From Aselliscus stoliczkanus (taxonomy: Eukaryota; Chordata; Mammalia; Chiroptera; Hipposideridae), in contig CM066736.1 in the NCBI GenBank assembly GCA_033961575.1, positions 89,015,352 through 89,079,351 on the forward strand: a stretch of 64,000 bases of DNA, written 5' to 3'. The position numbers were made by a program, and so were the translations under genes. Below, piece by piece: positions 1 to 11,300 of the stretch. The number at the start of each line of letters is the position of its first letter. Position 1 is the stretch's first letter. Under the pieces are notes generated by a model. That model was not told the origin of the DNA, searched no databases, and worked only from the letters and a program-made list of their open reading frames with translations.

Positions 1-1420
1 GTATTATATGGACCTTATTGGAGAAATAAAGTAGGGGGATGGTGTGGTTTTATCAGAGAGGAAGAAAGGATTAAACATTTTGGAGTTCCTGCTTTGCGCC
101 AGACATTGCTAGGCACTTTTACTAACTTTATCCATTTAACATTCCAACAAACATATGAAGTAGATACTATTATACTCATTTTACAAAAGAATATGAGGTT
201 TAGAGAGGTGAAATATTCAGAGTCACACAGCTAATAAGTGGGAGAGCCAAGAATTGAATCCCAGAGTTCTTGTTCTTTTTACTATTCTTGATAGCAAGAG
301 AAAGAAAACAAATAGAGTTCTCATTGAAAAACCTTGGTTTCACTCATTGCTTCACTGGGGAAATTTTTAAAACGGAAGTAGTTTGCCATTTTAAGAACTG
401 TACAAATTAGTGAAATAATAAGTATATCATCTCATTGCAGAAATAAGGTATATTGGTTATCTATTGTTGCATAACAAATTACCCCAAAATGTAGTGGCCT
501 AAAACAGTATTTATTATCTCACCATTTCTCAGGAATCTGGGTGTGGCCTCACAGGTCCTCGGACTTGGATCTGTCACAAGGCTAGTTATTTCCAGGCTTA
601 CCTGGAAAGGACCATCAGTGAAGTAGGCCTAGCCCACTCACATGCTTGTTCACAGGATTCAGTTCCTCGTGGGCTGTTGGACTGAGGCTTCCCTCAGTTC
701 CTTTGCAATAAGAACCTCTTCATAGAGCATCTCACAATGTGGCCATTTGCTCCATTAGAGTGGACAAGCTAGAGGGCAAGAGAGAGAGTCCCAGCAAGAA
801 AGTGTAAGTCTTTTGTAACCTAATCACAGAAGTGACATCCCATCACTTTTGCATATTCTGTTCATTAGAAGCAAGTAACTTCTAGGTCCTGCCCACACAC
901 ATGGGGAACCGTGGATAACAGGAAGCAGGAATCTGAGAGTCATTTCAGGAGCTGCCTACCACATAAGCAACAATATAGTTTATTATTTCAAGTGGTGGAG
1001 AATGGGAAGGGCACTGAGCTTTATTGGGCACCCTACAGGCTGGGCACTGGAGCTATCAAGCACTTTGGAATATATTAAATGCTATACAAAGTAGTTCATG
1101 AGTTCTGAATAGCTAGATAAATGGTTGTTGCTAGGTTTTGTTACCACTCATTTGACAGATATTAAACATCTGTGTGTGTGAGGCTCTCTGCTAGGTGCCA
1201 GAGATACCACAGTAAGTAAAACAGGAGTGCTTCTACCCTAAGGGAGAGACACATGCCCATGTCACACAAGGAAGTCTAAATTTTAAAACTGATAAGTGCT
1301 TCTTCAAAGGCAAGGCTCACCAGATTTAGATTAGAAAATCCAGGAAAAGTTCCTCACAGGAATTAGCATTTCATTAATCCTTAAAGAGTGAGAATTAACC
1401 AGGAAAAGAGGATAGAAAGA
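1..1420. other. gene-free flank with old interspersed repeats
   Basis: No exon-like open frame with splice sites is visible here. About 450-960 reads like an old mammalian interspersed repeat (opening with a TTATCTATTGTTGCATAACA type sequence and ending near a TAACCTAATCACAGAAGTGAC stretch). I do not assign its family firmly. The rest looks like ordinary unique intron or intergenic sequence, probably an XNDC1N intron because the next XNDC1N exon follows at 5361 and its upstream exons are not in the window. Confidence 0.5.
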
Positions 1421-2552
1421 ATATGGTAAAATGGCAGAATACGGTAAAATGGCAGAATAGACAGATGTTGTGCTAACTGCCTCCCAGGATCACACCAAAA
1501 TTAGAAATAATTTATACAACATTCAACCTCAGAAGTCCCCAGAACACTAGATGAACAGAACCTCTAAATGAAGGACCTAAAGAGGAGGCCATGTCAAGTC
1601 TGGTAGGAGGGGCGCAAACAAGAGAGGGCAAACCCCGTGAGGGACGCCCCAGCTGTGGGGAGGCTTCTCCGGTTGGGGGAGAGACCCTCCAGCCACACAC
1701 CAAGCTCACCAGCCCAGAGTTCCTTTGTCGGGAAGAGGAGTTCCAACATAGCTGGCAGCAGAAATTAGTGAGGAATTTCTTTGCCCAGCTCAGTGAGGCT
1801 GAGGGTGGCTGGAGAACCAGTGGGGCCAGCACACGGACTCCCTCACTGGTGAGCACTCACCTGGTTCCTGGTGGAGGGAGTAGCAGTGTGAGCCAGGCCC
1901 AGGAGCCTGCGGGGATGGACTGAACTGAGGGCCTTTGGCATGGGAGCTGGAGGTTTGGGGACCATTGTTCCCCTGGTGTGGAACTTATATGCGAGTGGTG
2001 TGCAGGAGAGCGCCCTTTTGTCAGGGTTGGGCCCTTCCATAGAGGGCCAGGTCCGGACCTCATTGGTCTCGTGGAATTACCACAGGAGTGCGTGCGTGTG
2101 CATGCAGCCTTGGATCCCCACCCTCCACCCGGTTTATACTACGTTGTCAGGGAAATGCTGGGCGGGTGTTCTCCGGTTCCAACAGGCTGCTCACTGAGAC
2201 ACGGGAGTGTGCTAGCCGCCTTAGGTCCCCGCGCTTCGCACTGTGCTTGCAGAGTTGCCAGGCTGGTGATTGGTTGTCAGGCTGCTCGGCCTGATCTGCG
2301 AGCAGCTGATTGGGACAGGCTGAGACTCGGAGTTTTCCTGGGAGTGTTAGGCTGTGAGCTGTGTGCCTGCATATCCAGCCAGGGCTCTTCCGGTGATCTA
2401 TCTAATACATCAAAGCAATCCCAGAGCGACAGCCAGAATGGGGAAACAAAGAAACATGTCACAAGTAAAAGATCAGAAGAAACCTCTGGAAATGGAACTA
2501 AATGAAACAGAGGGATCCAACCTTTCAGAGACAGAGTTTAGAACACTGATGA

Positions 2553-3000
2553 GGGCCGGCCGAGTGGCGCATTGGTTAAGAGCTGGTTTGGGATGCCAGC
2601 GGCTCCGGTTCAGATCCCACATATGAAGGCCAGTGACACTACCCTCTACAGCTAACAACAGCTCCACCTGGAGCTGGGCTGGCAGCCCCGGCGACAGTGT
2701 TGGCTGCAGCCCCTGCTGCAGTGGGCTACCATAGACTATACAGTGAGTAGCCAGCAGCCAGCATGAGCAGCTGACTGCCAGCATGAGCTGCCAATAGCTG
2801 TGGTGAGCGACCATCCAGAGGCCAGAGACCAAACTGCCTCATCTGGGAAGAGCACAGTGATGATACCAACATGGGCCAGTGAAACAACATCCTCTGCAAC
2901 TAGACTGAAGAACAAAAAGATAGCAACTTGTCTGTTCCCATTCCCCGATTCCCCAACGCTGTTCCCCTCCCCCAATTCCCCAATTTTTTTTTTAAAAAAA
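2553..3000 (+). mobile_element. tRNA-derived SINE, long form, inside L1 ORF1
   Basis: The element has the tRNA-like head GGCCGGCCGAGTGGCGCATT with A-box and B-box like segments, then a roughly 300-bp body and a tail in poly-A. The short flanking repeat AGAACAC..ATGA (2540-2552 and 3001-3013) is compatible with a target-site duplication. Confidence 0.85.
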
Positions 3001-3356
3001 AGAACACCAATGATAAGAATGTTTAACAAACTTAGTGAGGACATAAGGAAGGATAGAGAAATCATAAAAAACAACCAATTAGAACTAAAGAATACAATAA
3101 CTGAAATGAAGAACACACTCGAAGGAATCACCAGTAGAGTAGATGAAGCAGAGAATCGGATCAGTGATTTGGAAGACAAAATAGCAGAAATCACCCAGTT
3201 GGAACAACAAAAAGACAAAAGAATAAAAAACAATGAAAATAGTTTAAGAGCCCTATGGGACAAGATGAAGTGCCACAACTGGCATATCATAGGAATACCA
3301 GAAGGAGAAGAGAAGAAGCAAGGGGTCGAGAATGTATTTGAAAAAATAATGACTGA

Positions 3357-3464
3357 GGGCCCGCTGAGTGGCGCGGTGGTTAAGCGCTGGCTTGGGAAGC
3401 CAGCAGCCCCGGTTCGAGTCCCACATATGAGGGCCAGTGACACTACCCTCAAAAAAAAAAAAAT
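3357..3464 (+). mobile_element. tRNA-derived SINE, short form, inside L1 ORF1
   Basis: A 95-bp tRNA-like unit is followed by poly-A and flanked by a perfect 12-bp target-site duplication AATAATGACTGA (3345-3356 and 3465-3476). Element plus one duplicated site is 120 bp, so the L1 ORF1 frame stays open across the insertion. Confidence 0.9.
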
Positions 3465-4539
3465 AATAATGACTGAAAACTTCCCTACCCTGGTGAAGGA
3501 AATCGACATACATGCCCAGGAAGTACAGAGGATTCCAAACAAACTGAACCCAAACAGGTCCACACCAAGACACATCATAGTTAAAATGGCAAAGGTTAAA
3601 GACAGAGACAGAATCCTAAAAGCAGCAAGAGAAAAACAGCAGGTTACATACAAAGGAACTCCTATTAGACTAACAGCTGACTTGTCTACAGAAACTCTGC
3701 AGGCCAGAAGGGAGTGGCAGAAGATTCAAAGTGACCCAAAATAAAGGTCTACAACCAAGATTGCTCTACCCATCATGGCTATCACTTAAACTTGAAGGAG
3801 AAATAAAGAGCTTCTCAGAAAAGAATAAGCTTAAGGAATTCATTACCACCAAGCCAGCATTGCAAGAAATGTTAAAAGGGCTTTTTTAAACAAAAGAAAG
3901 GGGTAAACAAGCTAATCTAGAGAGACCAGGAATTCAAATAACAAAATGGCAATACATATGCACCTATCAATAATCATTTTAAATGTGAATGGGCTAAATG
4001 CTCCAATCAAAAAACAGAGAGTGGCTGAGTAGATAAGAAAATAGGACCCATATATATGCTGTTTACAGATGGAATAAAATATTTCATGCAAATGGAAATG
4101 AGGGAAAAAAAGCTGGAGTAGCAGTACTTACTTTGGACAAAATAGACTTTAAAATGAAGACTACAATAAAAGACAAAGAGGGGCACTATAACCCTAATAA
4201 ACATCTATGCACCCAACATAGGAGCTCCTAATTGTATATATAACAGATTTTGACAGACATAAAGACAGAGATCAACAGTAATACTACCATAGTAGGGGAT
4301 TTCAACACCCCATTGTCACCAATGGACAGATCCTCTAAACAGAAAATTAACATGGAAAGAGTGACTTTAAATGATACTTTAGACCACCTGGACTTCGTCG
4401 ATATTTTTAGAGCATTTCACCCTGAAACAACAGAATATACATTCTTCTCAAGTGCACATGGTACATTTTCCAAGATAGACCACATTAGGCCACAAAACAA
4501 GTCTCAGTAAATGTAAGAAGATTGAAATCATATCAAGCA

Positions 4540-5275
4540 GATATAAAGGAAAAACTGATGGTTGCTGGCTGGGAGGGAGTGGGGATGAGGGAGAGGAGGA
4601 ATGTTTTGGACAGCGTAGGTGGGTGACTACAATGTTGCCGCAGGGATATGGGGGGCAGTACTGGGAATGTAATTGATAATGTTGTGAAGAGACTATTATG
4701 TTAAGTGAAATAAGTCGGAGAAAGACAAATACCATATGATCTCACTTATATGTGGAATCTGAAAAACTGAATGAACGAGCAAAGTAAACAGATTCATAGA
4801 TATAGAAGAAAAACTGAGGGTTGCTAGTTGGGAAGGGGATAGGGATGAAGGAGAAGGGGAAGTGATTAGACAGCATAAATAGGCAACTACAATATTGCCA
4901 CGGGGTATGAAACACAGTTCGGGGAATATAAAATTTTGTGGCGTGTCAGATGGTCACATGTCTTGTTAGGGAGACCACTTCATGGATGGAGTAGAGGCTT
5001 GATCACTGCACTGTACTCCTGAAGCTGATGTTGTAAAATATTGTATGCCAACTGTAACTGAATATATAGATAGTCACGGGATGTGGAGTATACTGTGGAA
5101 GGGAGTCAAAGGAATTGTAAAAGATATGTATGATATGGGAGGGAAGTTGGGTGGTGAACTGGGGGAGGGGAGTAGTCACTTTGAGGGGTAAAAAGTGTAA
5201 CTATTGCATTGTGTTGTACACCTGAAACTAATTTTTAAAAAAAATGTTTATTTCACAATAAAAGAATTTAAAAAA
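4540..5275 (+). mobile_element. LINE-1 3' UTR remnant
   Basis: The sequence is L1 3' UTR-like (CACTTATATGTGGAATCTG; TGTTGTACACCTGAAACTAAT) and ends with an AATAAA-containing A-rich tail near 5270. It contains two diverged copies of a roughly 130-bp unit (about 4548-4680 and 4808-4940). Its last 60 bp recur as a small separate insertion at 56807-56891. Confidence 0.7.
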
Positions 5276-5313
5276 AGAAAGGATATTCTTAAAAGATGTG
5301 ACATCATATGTGA
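5225..5313 (+). repeat. 90-bp direct repeat, copy 1
   Basis: This copy runs from GAAACTAATTTTTAAAA through CACAATAAAAGAATTT to GATGTGACATCATATGTGA. Copy 2 lies at 5820-5911 with only about two differences in the A/T run. It joins an L1 tail to unique-looking sequence. Confidence 0.85.
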
Positions 5314-5360
5314 AGGCTCTTTTATTAAGGAGCTAGATTGAATGCGCATTTCCCACACAG

Positions 5361-5433
5361 AGCCCAGACCAGAGGAGCAAAACTCAGAGAATGATGTGGG
5401 CCGTCCAAAGAGACGGAAAGTGCGAGCCCGCAG
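5361..5433 (+). CDS. XNDC1N: XNDC1N exon, basic/NLS segment
   Basis: The exon is preceded by ...CCCACACAG and followed by GTAAGTG. It encodes an acidic stretch followed by RPKRRKVRARR. It sits between two LINE-1 derived blocks that share a 90-bp repeat. Confidence 0.7.
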
Positions 5434-8070
5434 GTAAGTGAGGCATCGAAAGATGCAGATCACCTCCCCAAACCTTCCTGCCCTTCTGCACCTGTCCCTC
5501 CACCCCACTCGAGCTTCAGTCAGGTCAGAGGGTACTGTTGTGTCTGGGTCTTGGTCTCATGGTCTGCACCTAGAGGGTAGTAGAGAAAAGATGTCCTTGT
5601 CCATATATTGTCAGGCTTGAAGCTAAGCCAGGAGGTAGCCCTGCAGTGAACCAGAATCTGAAGATGAGTACACTGTATCTCATGGACTTCATTAAAATTT
5701 AAATCTTTTTCTGTTTCAAAGGACACTATAAGGAAAAAAAAAAAGGACACACATAGAATATGTGAGAAAATATTTGTATATCATATATTAGATAAGGGAC
5801 TTGTATCTTGACTATATAAGGAAACTAATTTTTTAAAAAAATGTTTATTTCACAATAAAAGAATTTAAAAAAAGAAAGGATATTCTTAAAAGATGTGACA
5901 TCATATGTGATGTCACAACTCAATTATAAAAGATAACCTAATGTTTTAAATGGTGGAAAGATCTGAATAGACTTTTCTCCAGAGAAGATATACAATTGGC
6001 TAATAAGCACATGAAAATACTCAACATCATTAGCCATCAGAGAAATGCAAATCAAAACCACAGTGATCACACCCACTGGGATTGCTATAATCAAAAAGAC
6101 AATAACAAGTGTTGGCAAAGATGTGAAGATATTGGAACTCTCATACATTGCTGATGAGACTGTACAATAAAATGGTGCAGCCACCTTAGTAAATAGTGTG
6201 ACAGTTCCTCAAAAAGCTAAACAGAGTTACTGTATGATCCAGCAATTCCACTCCTAGGAATATACCCCAAAGAACTGATAACAGATGTTCACACAACAGT
6301 GTATATACAAATGCTCATAACAGCATTATTTATGATTGCTAAGAAGTGGAAATATCCCAAACATCTATCAGCTGATGAACAAAATGTGGTATATCTCTAT
6401 GATGGGATGTTATTTGGCCATAAAAAAGGAATGAAGTACGGATTCATGCTACAACATGGATGAACCTTGAAAATAGGCTAAGTGAAAGAAGTCAGTCACA
6501 AAAGACCACATATTATTATATATCACTGCATTTAAATGAAATACCCAGAATAGACAAATACATAGAGACAGAAAGTAGATTCGTGGTTGCCAAGATCTAT
6601 GGTGATAAGAGGAATGGGGAGTAATTAGTAGTAGGTTCAGGGTTTCTTTTTGGGATGATAAAAATGTTGTGAAATTAGATAGTTGTGATTATACAACTTT
6701 GTGAATATCCTAAAACCATTAAGTAGTACACTTTAAAAAGATGAATTTTATGGGACATGTATTATATCTCAATAAAAAAAATTAAAATCCTGAAGGTAGT
6801 AATAGAAGCTCTGTTCTCAGATGTTCAAAGGTTAAATGACTTCCCTCAAATCTGAATCTTCAGGTGGGAAAACCAGGACTCCAACTTGGGGCTTCTGCTC
6901 CACATCAACTATTCTACATTTTTTTCACCCTAATTTAAGGTTCTTTGAGCACTTTGGCCTCTTGCTAATAGCTGGTCTTTAACTGTTCTTTCTCATAGGC
7001 CTTTATCCAACTCAAACTCTCAGCCAAACAGGAGGAGAGCAGCAAAAGCAGGGCACAGAGAACTGCACCGACCCCAGGCCCGAAGCTGCAGCGTCCAGGA
7101 GAGTGGAGAGTGCCCCATTTGTGCAGGTAAGCTGCTCGGGCACAGCGGGTTGTTGTGGGACTGCTAGGCATCCCCCAAGGGCGGAACAGGAGATGGGGAA
7201 TGCTGCCAGGAAACATTTGAACTTGCACTCCTAGCCTCTGTCTGCTCTGCAGTTACATACAAGCCTGGATTGAGCACCTGCTCACATTGTGTTGGCCAAG
7301 GGAGGAAAAGACACGGGCCATGGCCTCAGGAGAAACATGAAGCAAAATAATATAAAACACTCTCAGAGAGGGCCTAGTTATGTCCCGCATAACTTTTTCC
7401 TCCATGTCCAAATTCACTTATTCTCGAAGTCTGTATTCAAATGGTACTTATTTGCCAAGTCTTCTCTATAATCTTCTTCTCAGATAATCTCTACCAAGTG
7501 AGCCCCTGCAGCATTCTCCGATTCCCTTGGACTCAGCATTTCTCACCTGCTTTGTTTCACAGTTATTTCTGCTCAGAGCTTATCTTTACCCCCAGCTCTG
7601 CAGTCCATAAGGACAGGCCTGGGTTTCTATGCCTCCTCTCCTAGCAGTGTCAGGCACATAGTAAACACTTGATAAATTTTGGTGGATCATGACTGAATAG
7701 TGTCTCTCAGGTGTAAAATATTCACTTCCTGCAAAAACAGCTGCACTTTGACAGCCGGTGCTCCCTTGAGGCTGCTGGGAGAGCACCCTGCCTAGGAGCA
7801 GGCCCAGTTTTGCTTACCTCCTTCTCTCCCTTAGGCTCCTTCAGCATTGAGATTCTTCCCCAGCATGCTGCCACTTGTGGAGAGACCTCCCCACCTCACC
7901 CAGCCTCTCCCTCCTCATCACCTTCATCATCACTGTCAGTACTGTGGGTGTCCTCCTCGGAAAGCTCATCACCTGTTTCGTGGGTCCAGTGCCCTATCTG
8001 CCAATTGCAGTTCTCCGCAGGAGAAGTAGAAGAGCATGCTAGCATGTGTGGGGAGTTCCCTCAGGCATGA
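5361..8070 (+). CDS. XNDC1N: XNDC1N, last three coding exons (partial gene, 5' part outside window)
   Basis: Exons at 5361-5433, 6999-7126 and 7835-8070 join in phase (AG|G, then G|GC) and stay open to a TGA at 8068-8070. The first is rich in basic residues (RPKRRKVRARR, a likely nuclear localisation signal). The join of the second and third builds a finger CPICAGSFSIEILPQHAATC. The third exon has another, CPICQLQFSAGEVEEHASMC. Both have C-x2-C-x11-H-x3-C spacing, typical of UBZ4 ubiquitin-binding fingers of DNA-repair proteins. In mouse the locus encodes an XRCC1 N-terminal-like protein and reads through into Trpc2, and the basic exon corresponds to the part of the long mouse Trpc2 product encoded upstream of the channel. 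The XRCC1-like domain itself would lie before base 1. Expected role: nuclear, DNA-damage related, not demonstrated. Confidence 0.75.
5720..6780 (+). mobile_element. LINE-1 3' fragment
   Basis: The sequence reads as the 3' part of L1 ORF2 and 3' UTR (AAGCACATGAAAATACTCAA, CAATTCCACTCCTAGGAATA, AACATGGATGAACCTTGAAA) with many stops. It ends in an AATAAAAAAA tail at about 6770. It lies within an XNDC1N intron. Confidence 0.7.
5820..5911 (+). repeat. 90-bp direct repeat, copy 2
   Basis: Nearly identical to 5225-5313. It interrupts a second L1 3' segment: L1-like text before it (GGGACTTGTATCTTGACTAT) continues after it (CAACTCAATTATAAAAG). It therefore looks like a later duplication or insertion into that L1. 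Confidence 0.8.
6999..7126 (+). CDS. XNDC1N: XNDC1N exon, start of first UBZ4-like finger
   Basis: The acceptor is TTTCTCATAG and the donor is GTAAGC. In the frame set by the previous exon the segment is open and ends in ECPICA, the first two zinc ligands. The other two ligands are in the next exon. Confidence 0.7.
7835..8070 (+). CDS. XNDC1N: XNDC1N terminal exon, two UBZ4-like fingers
   Basis: The acceptor is CTCTCCCTTAG. The exon completes finger 1 (H and C ligands), passes through a Ser/Pro-rich linker, contains complete finger 2, and stops at TGA 8068-8070. Confidence 0.75.
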
Positions 8071-8589
8071 GCCATGGGGTCTTGTGGTTTGGCCCCCTGT
8101 GGCCTCTGTGACTCAAACTGGAGAGTGGACCTCTTGACAGCTGAGAACGGCTGACGAGGCCAAGCGCCCTATTTGCTTCCCTCCACTCATTCCCCTAGGA
8201 CTCCGCCTGAGGGCACCTCTGGGCCCAGCCTGCTGCCTGCTGCCAGTCGTCAAGGCTTCTGTCACCATGGCACCATATTCTCCCAAGGACAGCTTCATCC
8301 TTTTCCCCTTTGGAGCTTCTAGGGTAAAATTGGTGATTTCTCTAAGGCTATGAGACACAATTCAGAATGTCTTCCCCTCAGTGAGTGATGTGCATCCTTG
8401 TGCCCATTTTCCTGAAAGGAAAACTGAGGCCCTGTGGGAAAAAAACACTGGTTAGATAAGATCCTGTGGTGTACTAGGAAGACGAGATGTGATTTTTGAC
8501 CATGAGACTGCCCTCCAGTATCCCATGACCTTAACTCTCCATATCCTTTGTGTGTTTCCTTCCTAGATATAATCAGGTAACAGTGTTAC

Positions 8590-8800
8590 TGTGTGGCTTT
8601 AAGCAAGTTATTTATCTTAGGCCCAGAATTAACCCTTAGTAACAGAGAGAAAACCCTTGTCCTGCTCACAGAGCTGTCATAGGGATCAGATGGGTTAATG
8701 ACTAAGGAATGGTTCAAGGCTTGGTTGTGGAACCTTGGGTAAATCCTTGCCCCATCTGCTTAATGAGGCAGTTGGGCCAGAGGGTCTCAAAGTTCCCTTC
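8590..8800 (+). repeat. MIR-like old SINE
   Basis: Contains the MIR core pattern TGTGGCTTTAAGCAAGTTATTTA and CAGAGCTGTCATAGGGATCAG, diverged. Confidence 0.5.
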
Positions 8801-9054
8801 CAGCTATGATATTCTAAATTCTATTCCCACCTTCTTTGAGCAATTATGTCCTCCCCCTTTTTCAGAGGATTTCATCGTGTGGCACTAACTCCAGTTCTCC
8901 TGGTCTCCAGGGTACAGGGCTAAGGGGGAGCAGCTGGTCCTGGCAAGGGACGGGCCCAGGGCGGGGTTTTGAATGGATAGGAAAGAAGCAGCTAGACACA
9001 GTCAGGGGAGCCGACAGAGTGAGCAGGAGTTCCATCCTTCCGTCCCTGCCAGCC

Positions 9055-9069
9055 ATGAGCCCTGTCACG
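9055..9069 (+). pseudogene. TRPC2: TRPC2 first coding exon (short form)
   Basis: ATG AGC CCT GTC ACG is followed by a consensus donor GTAAGA. It joins in phase 0 to CCACAGCCAAACTGGACC at 9855. The call rests on phase and position, not on a long match. Confidence 0.6.
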
Positions 9070-9854
9070 GTAAGAGGCCTTCTGCTCCCCTCCCCTCCCC
9101 CAGTCTGGTCCCATTTCTGGTCTTGGTTAAAACATCACCTTGACCTAGAGGAGTGGCAGGGACATCCGAGCTGAGGTGCAGGTGGTGGACATTACCACAC
9201 TGGTGGGAGAAGAGCCTTTGGAGCCCCGAACTGGGCTCAGCAAAGAGCGATGAGGATGGGCTGGGCCTGGAGGAAGGAAGAGACCAGCAACACTGACGGG
9301 AGAAATGCTGCCTGACACAGGAGGGGACAGAGCTAGGGAGTGGGGGTGGGTTGGTGGAGGAGGAGTGTTGGGATCCTGCTAGGAAGCCTGGACAGAGCTG
9401 AGGGGCTTGCACTTGTCCCTTCAGAGGCTCTGGGACTTCCAGAGGGATGAGCAGCTGGGAGATGAAGTCAGCAAGCTGGGAACTAGGTCCTGGACAGGTC
9501 CTGTGTACCTGCATGTGGGGTTAGGCTCCCAGGCAGCCCTGTCTACCTGTTGAGCCATCCCTTTCTCCAGGTACCCACATTTGGCCCTGCCCTGTGTGTG
9601 TGTTCCTGTGAGGATAGAAGTTGTGCTGAGGAAGGGGCCCCCAATCGGACCCAGTCCTGGCACTTTGCTAACCTGAGAACCCACATAATAAAATGGTGAC
9701 TTAAAAAATTTTTATTAGTATATGTTTGGGACAAGGAAGAATATGATGATGGCTGAGGATAGAGAGTTATGGGCTTAAAGGTGGAAGAGTGAGGGAGGCC
9801 CCAAAACAAAGGGGTTGAAACTTGGAGTCCCATCCTCTCCACTCCTTCATCCAG

Positions 9855-10568
9855 CCACAGCCAAACTGGACCAAGATCGTGAACAAAAAGCTGAAGTTCC
9901 CTCCTCCGCTCCTGGGTGCCATCCAGGCAGGGAGGCTGGGCCTGGTGCAGCAGCTACTGGAGTCAGGGGTCGAGGCCAGGGGCGGTGGGCCAGGTGGACC
10001 CCTGCAGAATGTGGAGGAGGCTGAGGACCGCTCCTGGAGGGAAGCTCTCAATCTGACCATCCGCCTGGGCCACGAGGCCATCGCTGATACGCTCTTAGCC
10101 AATGTCAAGTTTGACTTCCGGCAGATCCACGAGGCACTGCTAGTGGCAGTGGACACAAACCAGCCAGCAGTGCTGTGTCGCCTGCTGGCCCGGCTAGAGC
10201 AGGAGAAGGGCCACAAAGTGGACACCAGGTCTTTCTCACTTGCTTTCTTTGACTCATCAATCAATGGCTCCCACTTTGCGTCTGGTGTCACTCCACTCAC
10301 CCTGGCCGGCCAGAAGGACCTGTATGAGATAGCGCAGCTGCTCATGGGCCACACCATCGCCCGGCCCCACCCCGTCTCCTGCACCTGCCTCAAGTGCAGC
10401 AATGCCCGCCGCTACGACCTGCTGAAGTTCTCCCTGTCCCGCATCAACACCTACTGTGGCATTGCTAGCAGGGCCCACCTCTCACTGGCCAGTGAGGATG
10501 CCATGCTCTCTGCCTGAGAGCTCAGCCAAGAGCTCAGGCACCTTGCATGCAAGGAGCCTGAGTTTAAG
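9855..10568 (+). pseudogene. TRPC2: TRPC2 ankyrin-repeat exon with premature stop
   Basis: Encodes NWTKIVNKKLKFPPPLLGAI onward, the ankyrin-type N-terminal domain, open for 231 codons from an upstream in-frame ATG (9822). TGA at 10515-10517 ends the frame. The same frame then continues recognisably (ELSQELRHLACKEPEFK) to the donor AAG|GTTCG. A two-codon in-frame deletion precedes GHTIARPHP compared with mouse, and the donor has T at +3. Confidence 0.92.
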
Positions 10569-10862
10569 GTTCGTTTCTCAGACTTTCCCCTGCTCTCGAT
10601 GCCCGGTGTCTGTCCTTCCATGGGGGCATGGTTGCACATGGGTGTTCTGGGAAGTGGGAAACAACAGAAAGATGATGAGGCCTCATTCTGTTCTTATGAA
10701 ACCTCCATTTTGATGGGGAGTCACATAATCCTGCCCTGGGGGATTCCTTCCAATGGCAGAGAGCCATCACTTTAGGGGCACCTTGTCTTGTGGGGTGGCC
10801 CCACCTTAGGTGTACCTGGGTCTGCCTGAGGGAGGAGAGAACACAAATAGAAAAGCAGTTGG

Positions 10863-11300
10863 GGGCAGGCCGAGTGGCGCATTGGTTAAGAGCTGGTTCT
10901 GGGATGCCAGCGGCCCCGGTTCAGATCCCACATATGAGGGCCAGTGACACTGCCCTCTACAGCTAACAACAGCTCCACCTGGAGCTGGGCTGCAAGCCCC
11001 GGCAATGGTGTAGGCTGCAGCACCTGCTGCAGTGGGCTGCCACAGGCTATAGTGAGTGGCCGGCAGCCAGCGTGAGTGGCTGGCGGCCAGCATGAGCTGC
11101 CAATAGCCACGGTGAGCGACCATCCAGAGGCCGGCGACCGATCTGCCTCATCCAGGAAGAGCGCAATGACGATACCAACATGGGCCAGTGAAGCAATGTC
11201 CTCTGCAACTAGACTGAAGAACAAAAAGACAGCAACTTGTCTGAGTTCCCCTTCCCTGATTCCCCTCCCCCAATTCCCCAATAAAATCTTTAAAAAGAAA
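10863..11300 (+). mobile_element. tRNA-derived SINE, long form
   Basis: Head GGCCGAGTGGCGCATTGGTT and tail CCCCAATAAAATCTTTAAAA, flanked by AGAAAAGCAG(T/C)TGG at 10849-10862 and 11301-11314. It lies in a TRPC2 intron. Confidence 0.9.

Larger units (their letters stand above)
1420..4506 (+). mobile_element. LINE-1, 5' part: 5'UTR, ORF1 and start of ORF2
   Basis: 1420-2436 resembles an L1 5'UTR. ORF1 starts at 2437 and encodes an L1 ORF1 protein with a coiled-coil stretch (about 3020-3250) and the conserved C-terminal RNA-binding part (TPRHIIVKMAKV, RLTADLSTETLQARREW; 3560-3720). ORF1 is interrupted by two SINEs (2553-3000 and 3357-3464). ORF2 begins near 3950 (SIIILNVNGLNAPIKKQR) but carries stops and deletions. 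An endonuclease-domain fragment (IVGDFNTPLSPMDRSSKQK) is open at 4250-4508. The reverse transcriptase region is absent: the sequence jumps from the endonuclease part to 3' UTR-like sequence at about 4540. It is a non-functional copy. Confidence 0.85.

Noticed and set aside
1978..2505. Open frame upstream of the L1 ORF1
   Set aside because: Lies in the L1 5' UTR; no recognised product.
2553..2650. Possible tRNA genes at GGCCGGCCGAGTGGCGCA sites
   Set aside because: A-box and B-box are tRNA-like but each site is the head of a SINE with poly-A and target duplications; no cloverleaf with a proper acceptor stem.
2736..3653. Long minus-strand open frame of 305 codons
   Set aside because: It is the antisense shadow of L1 ORF1 and two SINEs; its text is A/T-run derived hydrophobic sequence without gene features.
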